Positions 40,924 through 50,109 of a DNA stretch of 64,000 nt are shown here, in pieces. Numbering within the stretch: the stretch's first letter is position 1; each line of letters starts with the position of its first letter. The notes under the pieces were generated by a model. The model did no database searches. It saw only the letters and a program-made list of their open reading frames with translations, and had not been told where the DNA came from. The position numbers and the translations under genes are program-made. Source of the stretch: JAJPKK01 sp963787675 (GTDB lineage: Bacteria > Pseudomonadota > Alphaproteobacteria > Rhizobiales > Xanthobacteraceae); assembly GCA_963787675.1 (NCBI GenBank), contig CAWBDV010000016.1, positions 62,001 to 126,000 of the forward strand, given 5' to 3'.

Positions 40924-42437
40924 CTACCCTCGCCCGACCAGGCCCCACAGTTCGGCGAAGGAACGCTGCTCGTCGATCCGATCGAGGAACGCCAACACTT
41001 TCGCTGCGGATTGTTTGTCGACTGCGCGCTCGGTGCACGAGAAGAATTTTTCTTCGACCTGCTCGCGGGTCAGCGGCATCTGCACCGTGCCGCTCGCGTA
41101 ATAGCGCACGCGCTCGAGCGTGCGCCCGTCGGCGAGCGTCACCGTCACGCGCGTCGGGCTGTCGTCGAGGAGGTCGGCATATTCGGGATCGACTGCGACC
41201 GTGACCTTGCGCGCCAGCGCCTTGACCGCTTCGTCGTGGATCGCCTCCTCAGTGAAGGCCGACAGCATCGGCGGACCATGAAGCCCGTGTAGGCCGCGAC
41301 ATATGGCATGCTGAACTTCGCACTCTCGATCGAGGTCGGATATTTGTCGCCGATGCGCATGGCGGCGTACTTGGTGATGCCGGTCTTGATGGCGGCGATC
41401 TCGGCGCCCTTGAGCTCGTTGCGCAGCTCCAGCGTCGCATCGATCGCAGTGTGGCCGAGGCCGCCGCACGGATAGCGCTTTGGCTTGAAGCCGCGCTCGA
41501 CGATGTCGTAGCGATGGCCGAGCTCCCCAAACGGCTCGAAAGAGACCTTCATGCCGCGGTCGAAGCTGCGGAAGTAGCCAGAGGGATTTTCGAGTGCCAT
41601 GGCGTTCGCGGTAAACCCATTGCGGCCGAGCGTGGCGGCAAGGATGCCGTTCCGCGCGCTCGTGCCCGAATGCAGCGGCTTCGTCATGGTGCCGAAGTTG
41701 ACCGACAGGCCTCCGGAAAGTGATGCCGCGATGCCGATCATATCCGGGATGGTCTCACGCGGTGCCTTCATGAGGCGCGCGCAGGCCATGGCAGCGCCCA
41801 TCGTGCCGATGCTCGATACCGCATGCCATCCTCCGATCGACGCCTGCTCCGGCGCGGCGCGGGCAAGCCGCATGCAGACCTCGAAGCCAACGATGAATGC
41901 TGCCACGGTCTCGGCAGGCGTGGCGCCGATGCTTTCGGCGAGCGGCAGCAGCGCCGGAATGATTGGCGATGTCGGCTGACCGAGCAGCGAGGAGAAATCG
42001 TAGTCCATGATGTGGGCAGCGACACCGTTCGCGAGCGCGGCAAGTTGCGGAGAGGTGCGCAACGACTGGCCGACGATCGCGACCTGCGGGCTTGCGCCCT
42101 CGGCGCGAACCATGTCGCAGACGAGGGTTGTGCCGTGCTCGCGGCTGCCGGCGAGCATCACGGCGAGCGTATCGATGAAGGCAAGCCGCGCCCGCGCGAG
42201 ACCGAGCGGCGGCACTGACGCCGGATCAAACCCGACCACGAAGTCTGCGATGATGTCGCTGAGCTTGCGGGGGTCAGTGTCGCGTGCCTTCGCCGCGGGC
42301 GTTGCCGTTTCCGGCTTTGCCGGCGATTTTCCCTCTTGCGCGAGCGCCTGGCCTGCAAAGGTCAGTGCACCGGCGGCACCGAGAAACAGCCGCCGATCGA
42401 TCGCGTTCTCGCAAGGTCCGTCTTGATCCGACGACAT
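40924..42437 (-). CDS. MmgE/PrpD-family protein with Tat-type leader, frameshifted near 41283
   Basis: The first frame from ATG 42437 carries DRRLFLGAAGALTFAGQALAQ, a Tat signal, and PrpD text (VCMRLARAAPEQASIGGWHA, GLSVNFGTMTKPLHSGTSA, PCGGLGHTAIDATLELRN) to SAKFSMPYVAAYTG. The family sequence then continues in the next frame as HGPPMLSAFTEEAIHDEAV, VTLADGRTLERVRYYASG, ending at 40924. Restoring one base near 41283-41284 gives a single protein of about 504 residues. PrpD-family members include 2-methylcitrate dehydratase and cis-aconitate decarboxylase; a Tat signal on this normally cytoplasmic fold is unusual. Confidence 0.75.
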
Positions 42438-42585
42438 TCGGTCCTCCCACCAAGCATTTTTCGTTTGCTGCCTTGCATTCTAGCCGATCTGACGGGGTCC
42501 GCGAAGCCTGTATCACCTTTCCGAATCTTTGATCTTTGCGATGGATGCGGATTGAACAGGTCGCAACATCGGCTATATCGGCGGA

Positions 42586-43371
42586 ATGACGTTGGCGAGC
42601 GAAGGCTTCATCGAGTTCGGGGACAGCCGTCTCGAATACAAGCTGATCGGTCCGCCGCCGGATCGTGCGCCGACGTTCGTGCTGCTGCATGAGGGACTGG
42701 GCTCGGTCGGTTTGTGGGGCGATTTCCCGCAAAATCTCGCCGATGGGACGGGGTTTTCCGTGTTCGCCTATTCGCGCGCGGGCTACGGGCAATCGAGCCG
42801 GGCCAAATTGCCACGGGGCGTTCGCTTCATGCACGAAGAGGCGCAGGTTCTGCCGCACGTGCTCGAAGCCATCGGCTTTAGGCGCGGCATTTTGCTTGGC
42901 CACAGCGACGGCGGATCAATAGCGACGATCTATGCGGGAAGCGTCGAAGATCACCGGGTGCGCGGGCTCGTGCTGCTTGCCGCGCATTTCTTCACCGAGC
43001 CGTATGGCGTTGCCGAAATCGCCCGTATGCGCGAGACTTACGCGACGGGCGACCTGCGGGCGCGGTTGTCGAAATATCACGCCAATCCGGACGACGCGTT
43101 CCTGAGCTGGAGCCTTCCCTGGCTTGATCCTGCATTCGCCAAATGGGACCTAACCGAGGAGCTGGCCTACATCCGGGTGCCCATCCTGGTCGTGCAGGGC
43201 GAGGACGATCAATACGGCACGCTCCGTCAGGTCGAGGTGGCGCAGGAGGAGTGCCAGTGCCCGGTCGAGGCAGTCGTCCTGCCGGCGACGCGGCATGTCC
43301 CGCACCGTGAGGCTCCAGAGGCGACGCTCGCCGCCATAGTCGATTTCACCCGGCGATTGGGCATAAAATGA
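42586..43371 (+). CDS. Alpha/beta-fold hydrolase
   Basis: 261 residues, cytoplasmic. Oxyanion region FVLLHEGLGSVGLW, nucleophile elbow ILLGHSDGGSIATIYAG (Ser in GHSDGG), acid in VVQGEDDQYG and His in PATRHVPHREAPE give a full catalytic triad. It lies 50 bases upstream of boxC on the same strand. Similar hydrolases are often found in box and other CoA-ester gene clusters and may hydrolyse a ring-cleavage lactone, enol or thioester. The exact substrate is not known. Confidence 0.85.
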   Translation: MTLASEGFIEFGDSRLEYKLIGPPPDRAPTFVLLHEGLGSVGLWGDFPQNLADGTGFSVFAYSRAGYGQSSRAKLPRGVRFMHEEAQVLPHVLEAIGFRRGILLGHSDGGSIATIYAGSVEDHRVRGLVLLAAHFFTEPYGVAEIARMRETYATGDLRARLSKYHANPDDAFLSWSLPWLDPAFAKWDLTEELAYIRVPILVVQGEDDQYGTLRQVEVAQEECQCPVEAVVLPATRHVPHREAPEATLAAIVDFTRRLGIK

Positions 43372-43421
43372 CGGATCGCCGCGCCGAGCTCGCGCGTTAG
43401 TCATCGTCGCCGGAGGAGTGC

Positions 43422-45119
43422 ATGGGCGAAGCCGGGCAAAAGCTCGCCAACGGAGCGGGGCGGATTGATTTCGCCACCGACCCCTCGCGCTATCGCCACT
43501 GGAAGCTCGCCGTCGCCGGCGCCGTCGCCACCTTGACGATGGATGTGGACGAGAAGGGCGGCCTGTTCGAAGGCTACGAGCTCAAGCTCAATTCCTACGA
43601 CCTTGGCGTCGACATCGAGCTTGCCGACGCCTACGAGCGCATCCGCTTCGAGCATCCGCAGGTGCGAGTGGTGCTGCTGCGGTCCGGCAAGCCACGGGTC
43701 TTTTGCGCCGGTGCCAATATCCGCATGCTCGCCGGCGCGAGCCACGTGCACAAGGTCAATTTCTGCAAGTTCACCAACGAGACGCGCAATGCTATCGAGG
43801 AGGCGAGCGCAGCCTCGGGCCTGCGCACGATTTGCGTCATCAACGGCACCGCGGCCGGCGGCGGTTACGAGCTCGCACTCGCGGCCGATCACATCGTCCT
43901 GGTGGATGATGGCTCGTCCGCGGTGTCCCTACCCGAGGTCCCGCTGCTCGCGGTCTTGCCGGGCACGGGAGGACTTACGCGGGTGATCGACAAGCGCAAG
44001 GTCCGCCGCGACCGTGCCGATTTCTTCTGCACCACCGAGGAGGGCGTGAAAGGGCGCCGAGCCGCAGAATGGCGGCTCGTCGATGAAGTCGTGCCGACAA
44101 GTCGGCTTGAAGCGGTCGTTGCCGACCGCGCACGCGAGTTTGCGTCGGCCGCGGCTTTGTCCATCAAGGGCGGGGACGCGGGGATTGCGCTCACCGCACT
44201 CGACCGCAAGATTGCGGCCGACCGCCGCGACTACGGCTTCGTGTCGGTTGCGTTCGACCGGCCGGCGCGCCTTGCGACTATTACACTGCGTGGCCCCGAT
44301 CAGCCGCCGCCGGCGTCGGCAGAGGGCATGGTGAAAGAGGGCGCAGCATTCTGGCCGTTGCGGCTCGCACGCGAGCTTGACGATGCGATCCTCGATATAC
44401 GTCTCAACGAGTTCGACGTCGCGGCGATCGTGTTCAAGTCCGAGGGCGATCCGCGCGCGGTCATGGACTACGACGACTTCCTCGATAACCACCCGGATCA
44501 CTGGCTGACGCGCGAAATTCGCCTCAAATGGAAGCGCGTGCTCAAGCGTATCGATCTCACCGCGCGGTCGCTGGTGGCGCTGATCGAGCCGGGCTCGTGC
44601 TTTGCCGGCACGCTCCTGGAGATTGTGCTGGCCGCGGACCGCTCCTACATGTTGATGGGCCACCGCGATGGCGACAACCGCCCGCCGGCTTCAATCGTTG
44701 TGGGTCATGTCAACCTCAGCGAGGCATTTGCGATGTCGAATGGGCTGAGCCGGCTTTCGACCCGGTTCCTCGACGATGCCGAATCCGTCGCGCGCGTTTA
44801 TACCGCGCGCGGTGAAGCGCTCGACGCCGCGGCCGGCGAGCGGCTCGGCCTCGTCACCTTCGCGCTCGACGACATCGATTGGGAGGACGAGATCCGCGTG
44901 TTCCTGGAGGAGCGCGCGAGCTTCTCGCCCGATGGTTTGACGGGCCTTGAGGCCAATCTGCGCTTCGGCGGTCCTGAGACCATGGAGACCAAGATTTTCG
45001 GGCGCCTGACCGCGTGGCAGAATTGGATCTTCCAGCGGCCGAACGCGGTCGGCGAAACCGGCGCTCTCTCACGCTACGGCAGCGGCCGCAAGCCGGAATT
45101 TGATACCCGGCGCGCGTAA
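43422..45119 (+). CDS. boxC: 2,3-epoxybenzoyl-CoA dihydrolase (benzoyl-CoA-dihydrodiol lyase), BoxC
   Basis: 565 residues, the BoxC length. Two crotonase-like parts: KPRVFCAGANIRMLAGASHV and NGTAAGGGYELALAADHIVL with PLLAVLPGTGGLTRVIDKR in the first, and a divergent second half (FKSEGDPRAVMDYDDFLD, GSCFAGTLLEIVLAADRSYM). This enzyme hydrolyses and opens the epoxide ring, releasing formate and giving 3,4-dehydroadipyl-CoA semialdehyde. GGAGGAG lies five bases before the ATG. boxB follows after ten bases, so they are cotranscribed. Confidence 0.93.
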   Translation: MGEAGQKLANGAGRIDFATDPSRYRHWKLAVAGAVATLTMDVDEKGGLFEGYELKLNSYDLGVDIELADAYERIRFEHPQVRVVLLRSGKPRVFCAGANIRMLAGASHVHKVNFCKFTNETRNAIEEASAASGLRTICVINGTAAGGGYELALAADHIVLVDDGSSAVSLPEVPLLAVLPGTGGLTRVIDKRKVRRDRADFFCTTEEGVKGRRAAEWRLVDEVVPTSRLEAVVADRAREFASAAALSIKGGDAGIALTALDRKIAADRRDYGFVSVAFDRPARLATITLRGPDQPPPASAEGMVKEGAAFWPLRLARELDDAILDIRLNEFDVAAIVFKSEGDPRAVMDYDDFLDNHPDHWLTREIRLKWKRVLKRIDLTARSLVALIEPGSCFAGTLLEIVLAADRSYMLMGHRDGDNRPPASIVVGHVNLSEAFAMSNGLSRLSTRFLDDAESVARVYTARGEALDAAAGERLGLVTFALDDIDWEDEIRVFLEERASFSPDGLTGLEANLRFGGPETMETKIFGRLTAWQNWIFQRPNAVGETGALSRYGSGRKPEFDTRRA

Positions 45120-45129
45120 CAAAGGCGGG

Positions 45130-46596
45130 ATGGAAACACAGGAAGAGGCCATGGACATTGTCGACGTCGACTACTCAACCAAGATCCCGAACAATGTGGG
45201 CCTGACCGAGGATCGCCGCATTCTGCGAGCCCTTGAAAGCTGGCATCCCGGCTACATCGACTGGTGGCAGCACATGGGACCGGAGGGCTTTCAGGAAGCG
45301 CTCGTCTACCTGCGCACAGCGGTCTCGGTCGATCCTAAGGGGTGGGCGAAATTCGATTACGTGAAGATGCCAGATTATCGTTGGGGCATCCTGCTCGCGC
45401 CCCAGGAACAGGATCGCAAGATTCCGTTCGGCCGCCATTACGGCGAGCCTGCCTGGCAGGACGTGCCGGGTGAATACCGCGCGATGCTGCGCCGTCTCGT
45501 CGTGATCCAGGCCGATACCGAACCCGCCTCGGTCGAGCAGCAGCGCCATCTCGGCGCCACCGCCCCATCGCTTTACGATCTGCGCAACTTGTTCCAGGTC
45601 AACGTCGAGGAAGGCCGCCACCTATGGGCGATGACCTACATCCTCCACAAATATTTCGGCCGCGACGGCCGCGAGGAGGCCGAGGACTTGCTGCGCCGCC
45701 GCTCCGGCAGCGCCGACGCGCCACGCATGCTCGGGGCCTTCAATGAAGCGACGCCCGACTGGCTGTCGTTCTTCATGTTCACGACCTTTACCGACCGCGA
45801 CGGCAAGATGCAGCTCGAAAGCCTTGCCCAGTCGGGTTTTGATCCGCTGTCGCGCACTTGCCGCTTCATGCTTACCGAGGAAGCGCACCATATGTTCGTC
45901 GGCGAGACCGGCGTCGGGCGCGTGATCCAGCGCACCTGCGAGGCGATGCAGGCGGCGGGGATTGATGATCCGGCCGACATCGCGAAGGTCCGCGCACTCG
46001 GCGTGATCGACCTGCCGACGCTGCAGAAGAAGCTCAACCTGCACTATTCGCTGTCTCTCGACCTGTTCGGCTCGGAGGTCTCGACCAACGCAGCTAATGC
46101 TTTCAACGCGAGTCTCAAAGGCCGCTTCCACGAGAACCGGATCGATGACGATCATCGGCTCGAGAACGCAACCTATCCGGTGCTCAAGCTCGTCGACGGC
46201 GAGATCAAGCGGGTCGATGAGCCGGCGCTCACCGCGCTCAACATGCGCTTGCGCGACGACTACTCGAACGATTGCGTCAAAGGCGTCGAGCGCTGGAACA
46301 AGGTGATCGCCAAGACCAGCGTCGATTTCCAGCTCGCGCTGCCGCACGTGGCCTTCAACCGCGAGATCGGGGAATTCGGCGATGTGCATGCGACGCCCGC
46401 GGGTGAACTGCTCGATGCCACGACCTGGGAGCGCGGCAAGGATCAATGGCTGCCGTCAGCCGCCGACGGCGATTTCATCGGCGAGCTGATGAAGCCGGTG
46501 CGCGAGCCTGGGCAGTTTGCCGGCTGGATAGCCCCGCCCAAGGTCGGCATCGACAACAAGCCCGGCGACTTCGAATACGTGATGATCGCCGCGTAG
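45130..46596 (+). CDS. boxB: Benzoyl-CoA 2,3-epoxidase subunit BoxB
   Basis: 488 residues from the ATG at 45130 (AAAGGCGGG upstream). This is the diiron oxygenase component that epoxidises benzoyl-CoA at C2-C3. Family text: DYSTKIPNNVGL, RALESWHPGYIDWW, FDYVKMPDYRWGILLAPQE, NLFQVNVEEGRHLWAMTY (metal-binding Glu-x2-His type) and RFMLTEEAHHMFVGETG with a second Glu-x2-His. It needs electrons from the NADPH reductase BoxA, which is not found in this window. It ends 14 bases before a palindromic repeat. Confidence 0.95.
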   Translation: METQEEAMDIVDVDYSTKIPNNVGLTEDRRILRALESWHPGYIDWWQHMGPEGFQEALVYLRTAVSVDPKGWAKFDYVKMPDYRWGILLAPQEQDRKIPFGRHYGEPAWQDVPGEYRAMLRRLVVIQADTEPASVEQQRHLGATAPSLYDLRNLFQVNVEEGRHLWAMTYILHKYFGRDGREEAEDLLRRRSGSADAPRMLGAFNEATPDWLSFFMFTTFTDRDGKMQLESLAQSGFDPLSRTCRFMLTEEAHHMFVGETGVGRVIQRTCEAMQAAGIDDPADIAKVRALGVIDLPTLQKKLNLHYSLSLDLFGSEVSTNAANAFNASLKGRFHENRIDDDHRLENATYPVLKLVDGEIKRVDEPALTALNMRLRDDYSNDCVKGVERWNKVIAKTSVDFQLALPHVAFNREIGEFGDVHATPAGELLDATTWERGKDQWLPSAADGDFIGELMKPVREPGQFAGWIAPPKVGIDNKPGDFEYVMIAA

Positions 46597-46609
46597 CGGC
46601 TGGCAGCAA

Positions 46610-46711
46610 CGTAGGGTGCGCAAGGCGAAGCGTGCGCACCGTTTCGCGCCTCACCTCGGTGTCCTGCTTGGTGCGCACGCGCGGACACGTCCGCGCTTTG
46701 CACGCCCTACG
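46610..46711. repeat. Palindromic intergenic repeat, copy 4
   Basis: Starts CGTAGGGTGCGCAAGGCG and ends CTTTGCACGCCCTACG. Inner arms GCGTGCGCACC (46630-46640) and GGTGCGCACGC (46670-46680), with a further GCGCGGAC/GTCCGCGC hairpin near the right end. It sits between the convergent boxB and ThDP-enzyme genes and may act as a bidirectional terminator, which is inference. Confidence 0.85.
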
Positions 46712-46723
46712 CGTAATGCACCA

Positions 46724-47353
46724 TTACGCCTTCGGGCGCACGCCGAGGCCCTGCATGAAGCGCTCGCGGATCTGGACGGGATCGCGGTCGGTCGCGCCGG
46801 CGCCGGGCTGATTGTCGATGCGCGCGGCGATGAAGGTCGGACCGCCTCCGGCGAGCGCCGCGTCGATCAGTTTATCGAAGTCGTCCTCGTCCGCCGCCCA
46901 GGCGCACCTCGACAATCCCGCGGCGCGCGCAAACGCGACATAGTCCGCGACGCCCGCGGCCGGCGTGCGCTGGCCGCCGGTGATCTGGTAGAGCCCGTTG
47001 TCCATGATCACCATGGTGAGGTTCTTCGGCTGACGCGCCGCGATGGTGGTCAGGCAGCCCAGCTGCATCAGCAGCGAGCCGTCGCCTTCGAGCGCGAAGA
47101 CGTGGCGGTTTGGCTGCGCCAGCGCGACGCCGAACGCGATCGGGATCGCAAGTCCCATGCTGCCCAGCATGTAGAAATTCTGCGGCCGCCGGCCGGACGA
47201 CCAGAGGTCGAAATTGGTGTTGCCGATGCCGCCGACCACCGCCTCGTCGTGCTTGAGCTTGGCAACGAGCCGCTTCGTCAGCTCGAAACGGTTGACGATC
47301 TTCGCGTTGTCGTAGGTGGCGGCGCGAGACCGCAGGTTGTCGAGGACGGACAT
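46724..47353 (-). CDS. ThDP-dependent decarboxylase, small C-terminal-type subunit (ComE/sulfopyruvate decarboxylase beta-like)
   Basis: 209 residues holding the pyrophosphate-binding domain of ThDP enzymes: FALEGDGSLLMQLG with the Asn of IMDNGLYQITGG about 27 residues on, the GDG-Nx motif. GIGNTNFDLWSSG and FYMLGSMGLAIPIAFGVALA are typical of the ComE/phosphonopyruvate/2-oxoacid decarboxylase group. It needs the alpha subunit encoded just upstream; the alpha stop and this ATG are two bases apart. Together they should decarboxylate a small 2-oxo acid. Substrate unknown. Confidence 0.85.
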   Translation of the reverse strand: MSVLDNLRSRAATYDNAKIVNRFELTKRLVAKLKHDEAVVGGIGNTNFDLWSSGRRPQNFYMLGSMGLAIPIAFGVALAQPNRHVFALEGDGSLLMQLGCLTTIAARQPKNLTMVIMDNGLYQITGGQRTPAAGVADYVAFARAAGLSRCAWAADEDDFDKLIDAALAGGGPTFIAARIDNQPGAGATDRDPVQIRERFMQGLGVRPKA

Positions 47354-47355
47354 GG

Positions 47356-47892
47356 CTATTGCTCGAAGACCTTGCCGCCGGTTAGCAGCGGCGAGAGGAT
47401 GAAGGTGACGGCAGCCTGGGTCGCGATCGCCTGCTTGATTGAGCGATCCACGATAAATTCCAGTTCGTCGTGGCGCGTGATGGTGTGGCTCTCGACCGCG
47501 AGCGATTCGAGCACCGGGCGCATGGTGCGGCACACCAGTGCCTGGCCGAGGTTGAATTCGCCGAGCGTGCCGCGCTCCGAGACGAACATGATGGCCGGCA
47601 CCTGATATGGCACGACGAGCGATGCCAGCACGTTCGGGATGGTGCCGAAGCCGCTCGTCTGCATCAGCACGGCGCCGCGGCGTCCGCCCATCCACGCACC
47701 CGACACGATGCCCAGCGCCTCCTCCTCGCGCGCGGTTGCGAACGTGGTGAAGTCCGGGTCGGCGTGGAGGTTCTTTATGAGCGGCGTGAACACCTTGTCG
47801 GGCACGTAGGGAACAAGTTTCACCTCGTTGCGCTTCAAGGTCTGCTGCACGATCTCGTACCACGGCTGCGCCGCGGCTTTTGCGTTGTCCAT
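47356..47892 (-). CDS. ThDP-dependent decarboxylase, N-terminal-type subunit (ComD/alpha-like)
   Basis: 178 residues holding the PYR domain: LVPYVPDKVFTPLIKNL, then TTFATAREEEALGIVSGAW with the conserved Glu that activates ThDP, and GAVLMQTSGFGTIPNVLASL. It pairs with the downstream PP-domain subunit to form an alpha/beta ThDP enzyme like sulfopyruvate or phosphonopyruvate decarboxylase. The two genes are on the opposite strand to the surrounding box genes, so they have their own promoter within about 180 bases, which also hold repeat copy 5. Confidence 0.85.
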   Translation of the reverse strand: MDNAKAAAQPWYEIVQQTLKRNEVKLVPYVPDKVFTPLIKNLHADPDFTTFATAREEEALGIVSGAWMGGRRGAVLMQTSGFGTIPNVLASLVVPYQVPAIMFVSERGTLGEFNLGQALVCRTMRPVLESLAVESHTITRHDELEFIVDRSIKQAIATQAAVTFILSPLLTGGKVFEQ

Positions 47893-47935
47893 CGCGATCG
47901 GTCCGGTGAAACCGGCGCTGTCCTAACACACGGCC

Positions 47936-48031
47936 CGCAGGGTGCGCAAAGCACAGCGGAGCGCGGGTGTCCCGCCCGCTGCTTTGATGCGGGCGGGACA
48001 CCCGCGTTCCGGCCGCCTTTGCGCACCCCAC
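47936..48031. repeat. Palindromic intergenic repeat, copy 5
   Basis: Starts CGCAGGGTGCGCAAAGCAC and ends GCCTTTGCGCACCCCACC. The inside holds a long perfect hairpin: CGCGGGTGTCCCGCCCGC (47962-47979), 9-base loop, GCGGGCGGGACACCCGCG (47989-48006). It lies between two divergent genes, so terminator use is less likely here than at the other sites. Confidence 0.85.
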
Positions 48032-48078
48032 CGGTCTGCGATATGAACGTGCCACCAATCGGAGGAGTGCGGCGAAAG

Positions 48079-48916
48079 ATGGCGAAACCGGTGAATTGGG
48101 TGTGGCCGAACGGCAAACGTATTGCCGTTGTGTTCAACGTCTGCCTCGAGGCGTGGTCGGACGGCAAGGCGCCGGGCATCAGCCCGATGGGAAATCCGCT
48201 GCCGGCAGGCGCGCTCGACACCATGGCGATTTCGTGGGCGGCCTACGGCGTCAAGCGGGGCATCCATCGTCTCATGGAGAGTTTCGCCAAGCACCGTGCG
48301 GTCGCGAGCGTCATGGTCAACGCGGTGATCGCCGAGCGCGCGCCCGAGACGGTGAAGGCGATTGCCGATGCCGGCCACGAAGTGTTGTCGCATTCCTACG
48401 CCATGGACGTCATCCCGGCGCTCCTTTCCGAGGATGACGAGCGCAAGAACATCACGCGCTGCACGTCGCTGCTTGAAAAAACGACCGGGAAGAAGATCGA
48501 AGGCTGGCTCAGCCCGCGCGGTACGTCGCGGCCGCAGACGCCGCAATTTCTCATCGAAGCCGGCTACCGCTGGTATGGCGACGTGTTCGACGAAGATCTT
48601 CCCTACGTGCAGACCTTCGGCAACAAGAAGATCGTCGCGATCCCGCTCGGCACCGATGTGAACGACATGCAGTTTATGAAATACGGCAATCCGCCGCGGA
48701 CCATGCTCGAACTCGTTCACCGAGAATGTGGCTATCGCCAAGGAGACCGGCGAAGTCTCGATGATCGACGTGACCTGTCACGCCCACATTTTCGGCCATC
48801 CACGTGGCGCCTATTACTACGGCAAGATCGTCGAGGCGGCGGCCAACGACCCCGCGGTTTGGATCGGCAGCCGCGCGCAGATCGCGCAACACGTGCTGGC
48901 CCAACAGGCGGCGTGA
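48079..48916 (+). CDS. Polysaccharide-deacetylase-fold protein (PuuE-like), frameshifted near 48715
   Basis: The first frame from ATG 48079 (GGAGGAG upstream) gives WVWPNGKRIAVVFNVCLEAW, GVKRGIHRLMESFAKHRAV, GHEVLSHSYAMDVIPALL and GWLSPRGTSRPQTPQFLIEA, then PPRTMLEL. The family text resumes one base over as TENVAIAKETGEVSMIDVTC, HAHIFGHPRGAYYY and ends TGA 48914-48916. Deleting one G at 48715 restores a 279-residue NodB-fold protein. The usual second His of the metal triad is not evident, as in metal-independent PuuE allantoinases. As sequenced, the frame runs on into the acyl-CoA dehydrogenase, a false fusion. Confidence 0.75.
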
Positions 48917-50091
48917 TGCCGATCGACTTCGATCCTGAAGACGGCGATCCGTACCAGGAAATCCGCGGCGGCGTGCGCAAGCTCTGCGCCCAGTTTCCGG
49001 GCGAATACTGGCGCGAGCTCGACCGCGACGCCGCGTATCCAGCGGAATTCGTCAAGGCGGTGACAGCGGCCGGCTATCTCTCGGCGTTGATTCCCGAGGA
49101 GTATGGCGGGTCCGGCCTGCCGCTATCGGCTGCGGCCGCGATTCTCGAGGAGATCCAGCGCGCCGGCGGCAACGGCGCCGCGTGCCACGCGCAGATGTAC
49201 ATCATGGGCGCGCTGCTGCGTCACGGCAACGCCGAGCAGAAGCGAAAGTATCTGCCGGGGATTGCCGCGGGGGAATTGCGCCTGCAGGCATTCGGCGTGA
49301 CCGAACCGTCGAGCGGCACCGACACCTCCTCGATCAAGACCTTCGCGCGCCGCGACGGCGACCATTACGTCGTCAACGGCCAGAAGATCTGGACGTCACG
49401 CTCCGAGCATTCCGACCTCATGCTGCTGTTGGCCCGCACCACGCCGAAGGACGCGGGCGGTAAACGCACCGACGGCATGTCGGTCTTCATCCTCGACATG
49501 CGAGCGGCCAAGACCGCGGGGCTGACGATCCGGCCGATCCGCACCATGATGAATCACGCTACCACCGAAGTGTTCTTCGACAACGTTCGCATCCCGGCGG
49601 AAAATCTCATCGGCGAGGAGGGCAATGGCTTCCGCTACGTGCTGTCGGGCATGAATGCCGAGCGCATCCTGATCGCGGCGGAATGCGTCGGCGACGCCAA
49701 ATGGTTTATCGAGAAGGCGAGCGACTACGCCAAGGAGCGCGTCGTGTTCGATCGGCCGATCGGACGCAACCAGGGCATCCAGTTTCCGCTCGCCCGTGCC
49801 TATGCGCAGATGCGCGCCGCCGAGCTGATGGTGCACAAGGCGGCCGAGCTGTTCGAGGCGGGCAAGAACTGCGGCGCCGAAGCCAACATGGCGAAGCTCC
49901 TGGCTGCCGACGCCTCGTGGGCCGCAGCCGAGGCATGCGTCCAGACCCACGGTGGCTTCGGCTTCGCCGAGGAATACGACGTCGAGCGCAAGTTCCGCGA
50001 GACGCGGCTCTACCAGGTGGCGCCGATCTCGACCAACCTCATTCTGAGCTACCTCGCCGAGCACGTCCTCGGCCTGCCCCGGTCGTATTGA
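48916..50091 (+). CDS. Acyl-CoA dehydrogenase
   Basis: 391 residues; its ATG overlaps the repaired deacetylase stop as TGATG. The FAD-binding middle domain reads QAFGVTEPSSGTDTSSIKTF and VNGQKIWTSRSEHSD; the C-terminal helical domain has RERVVFDRPIGRNQGIQFPLA-type text and VQTHGGFGFAEEYDVERKFRE with the Glu region of the family. It introduces a double bond into an acyl-CoA, passing electrons to ETF. In this locus it could act on a branched or dicarboxylic CoA-ester from aromatic ring cleavage, which is inference. Confidence 0.92.
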   Translation: MPIDFDPEDGDPYQEIRGGVRKLCAQFPGEYWRELDRDAAYPAEFVKAVTAAGYLSALIPEEYGGSGLPLSAAAAILEEIQRAGGNGAACHAQMYIMGALLRHGNAEQKRKYLPGIAAGELRLQAFGVTEPSSGTDTSSIKTFARRDGDHYVVNGQKIWTSRSEHSDLMLLLARTTPKDAGGKRTDGMSVFILDMRAAKTAGLTIRPIRTMMNHATTEVFFDNVRIPAENLIGEEGNGFRYVLSGMNAERILIAAECVGDAKWFIEKASDYAKERVVFDRPIGRNQGIQFPLARAYAQMRAAELMVHKAAELFEAGKNCGAEANMAKLLAADASWAAAEACVQTHGGFGFAEEYDVERKFRETRLYQVAPISTNLILSYLAEHVLGLPRSY

Positions 50092-50109
50092 ACGAAAGCA
50101 GCAGCGTCG

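Noticed and set aside
47470..50091. An 873-codon single gene fusing a deacetylase to an acyl-CoA dehydrogenase
   Set aside because: Its first ~200 codons are antisense to the ThDP subunit, and the join depends on one extra base; repairing that base yields two normal coupled genes.
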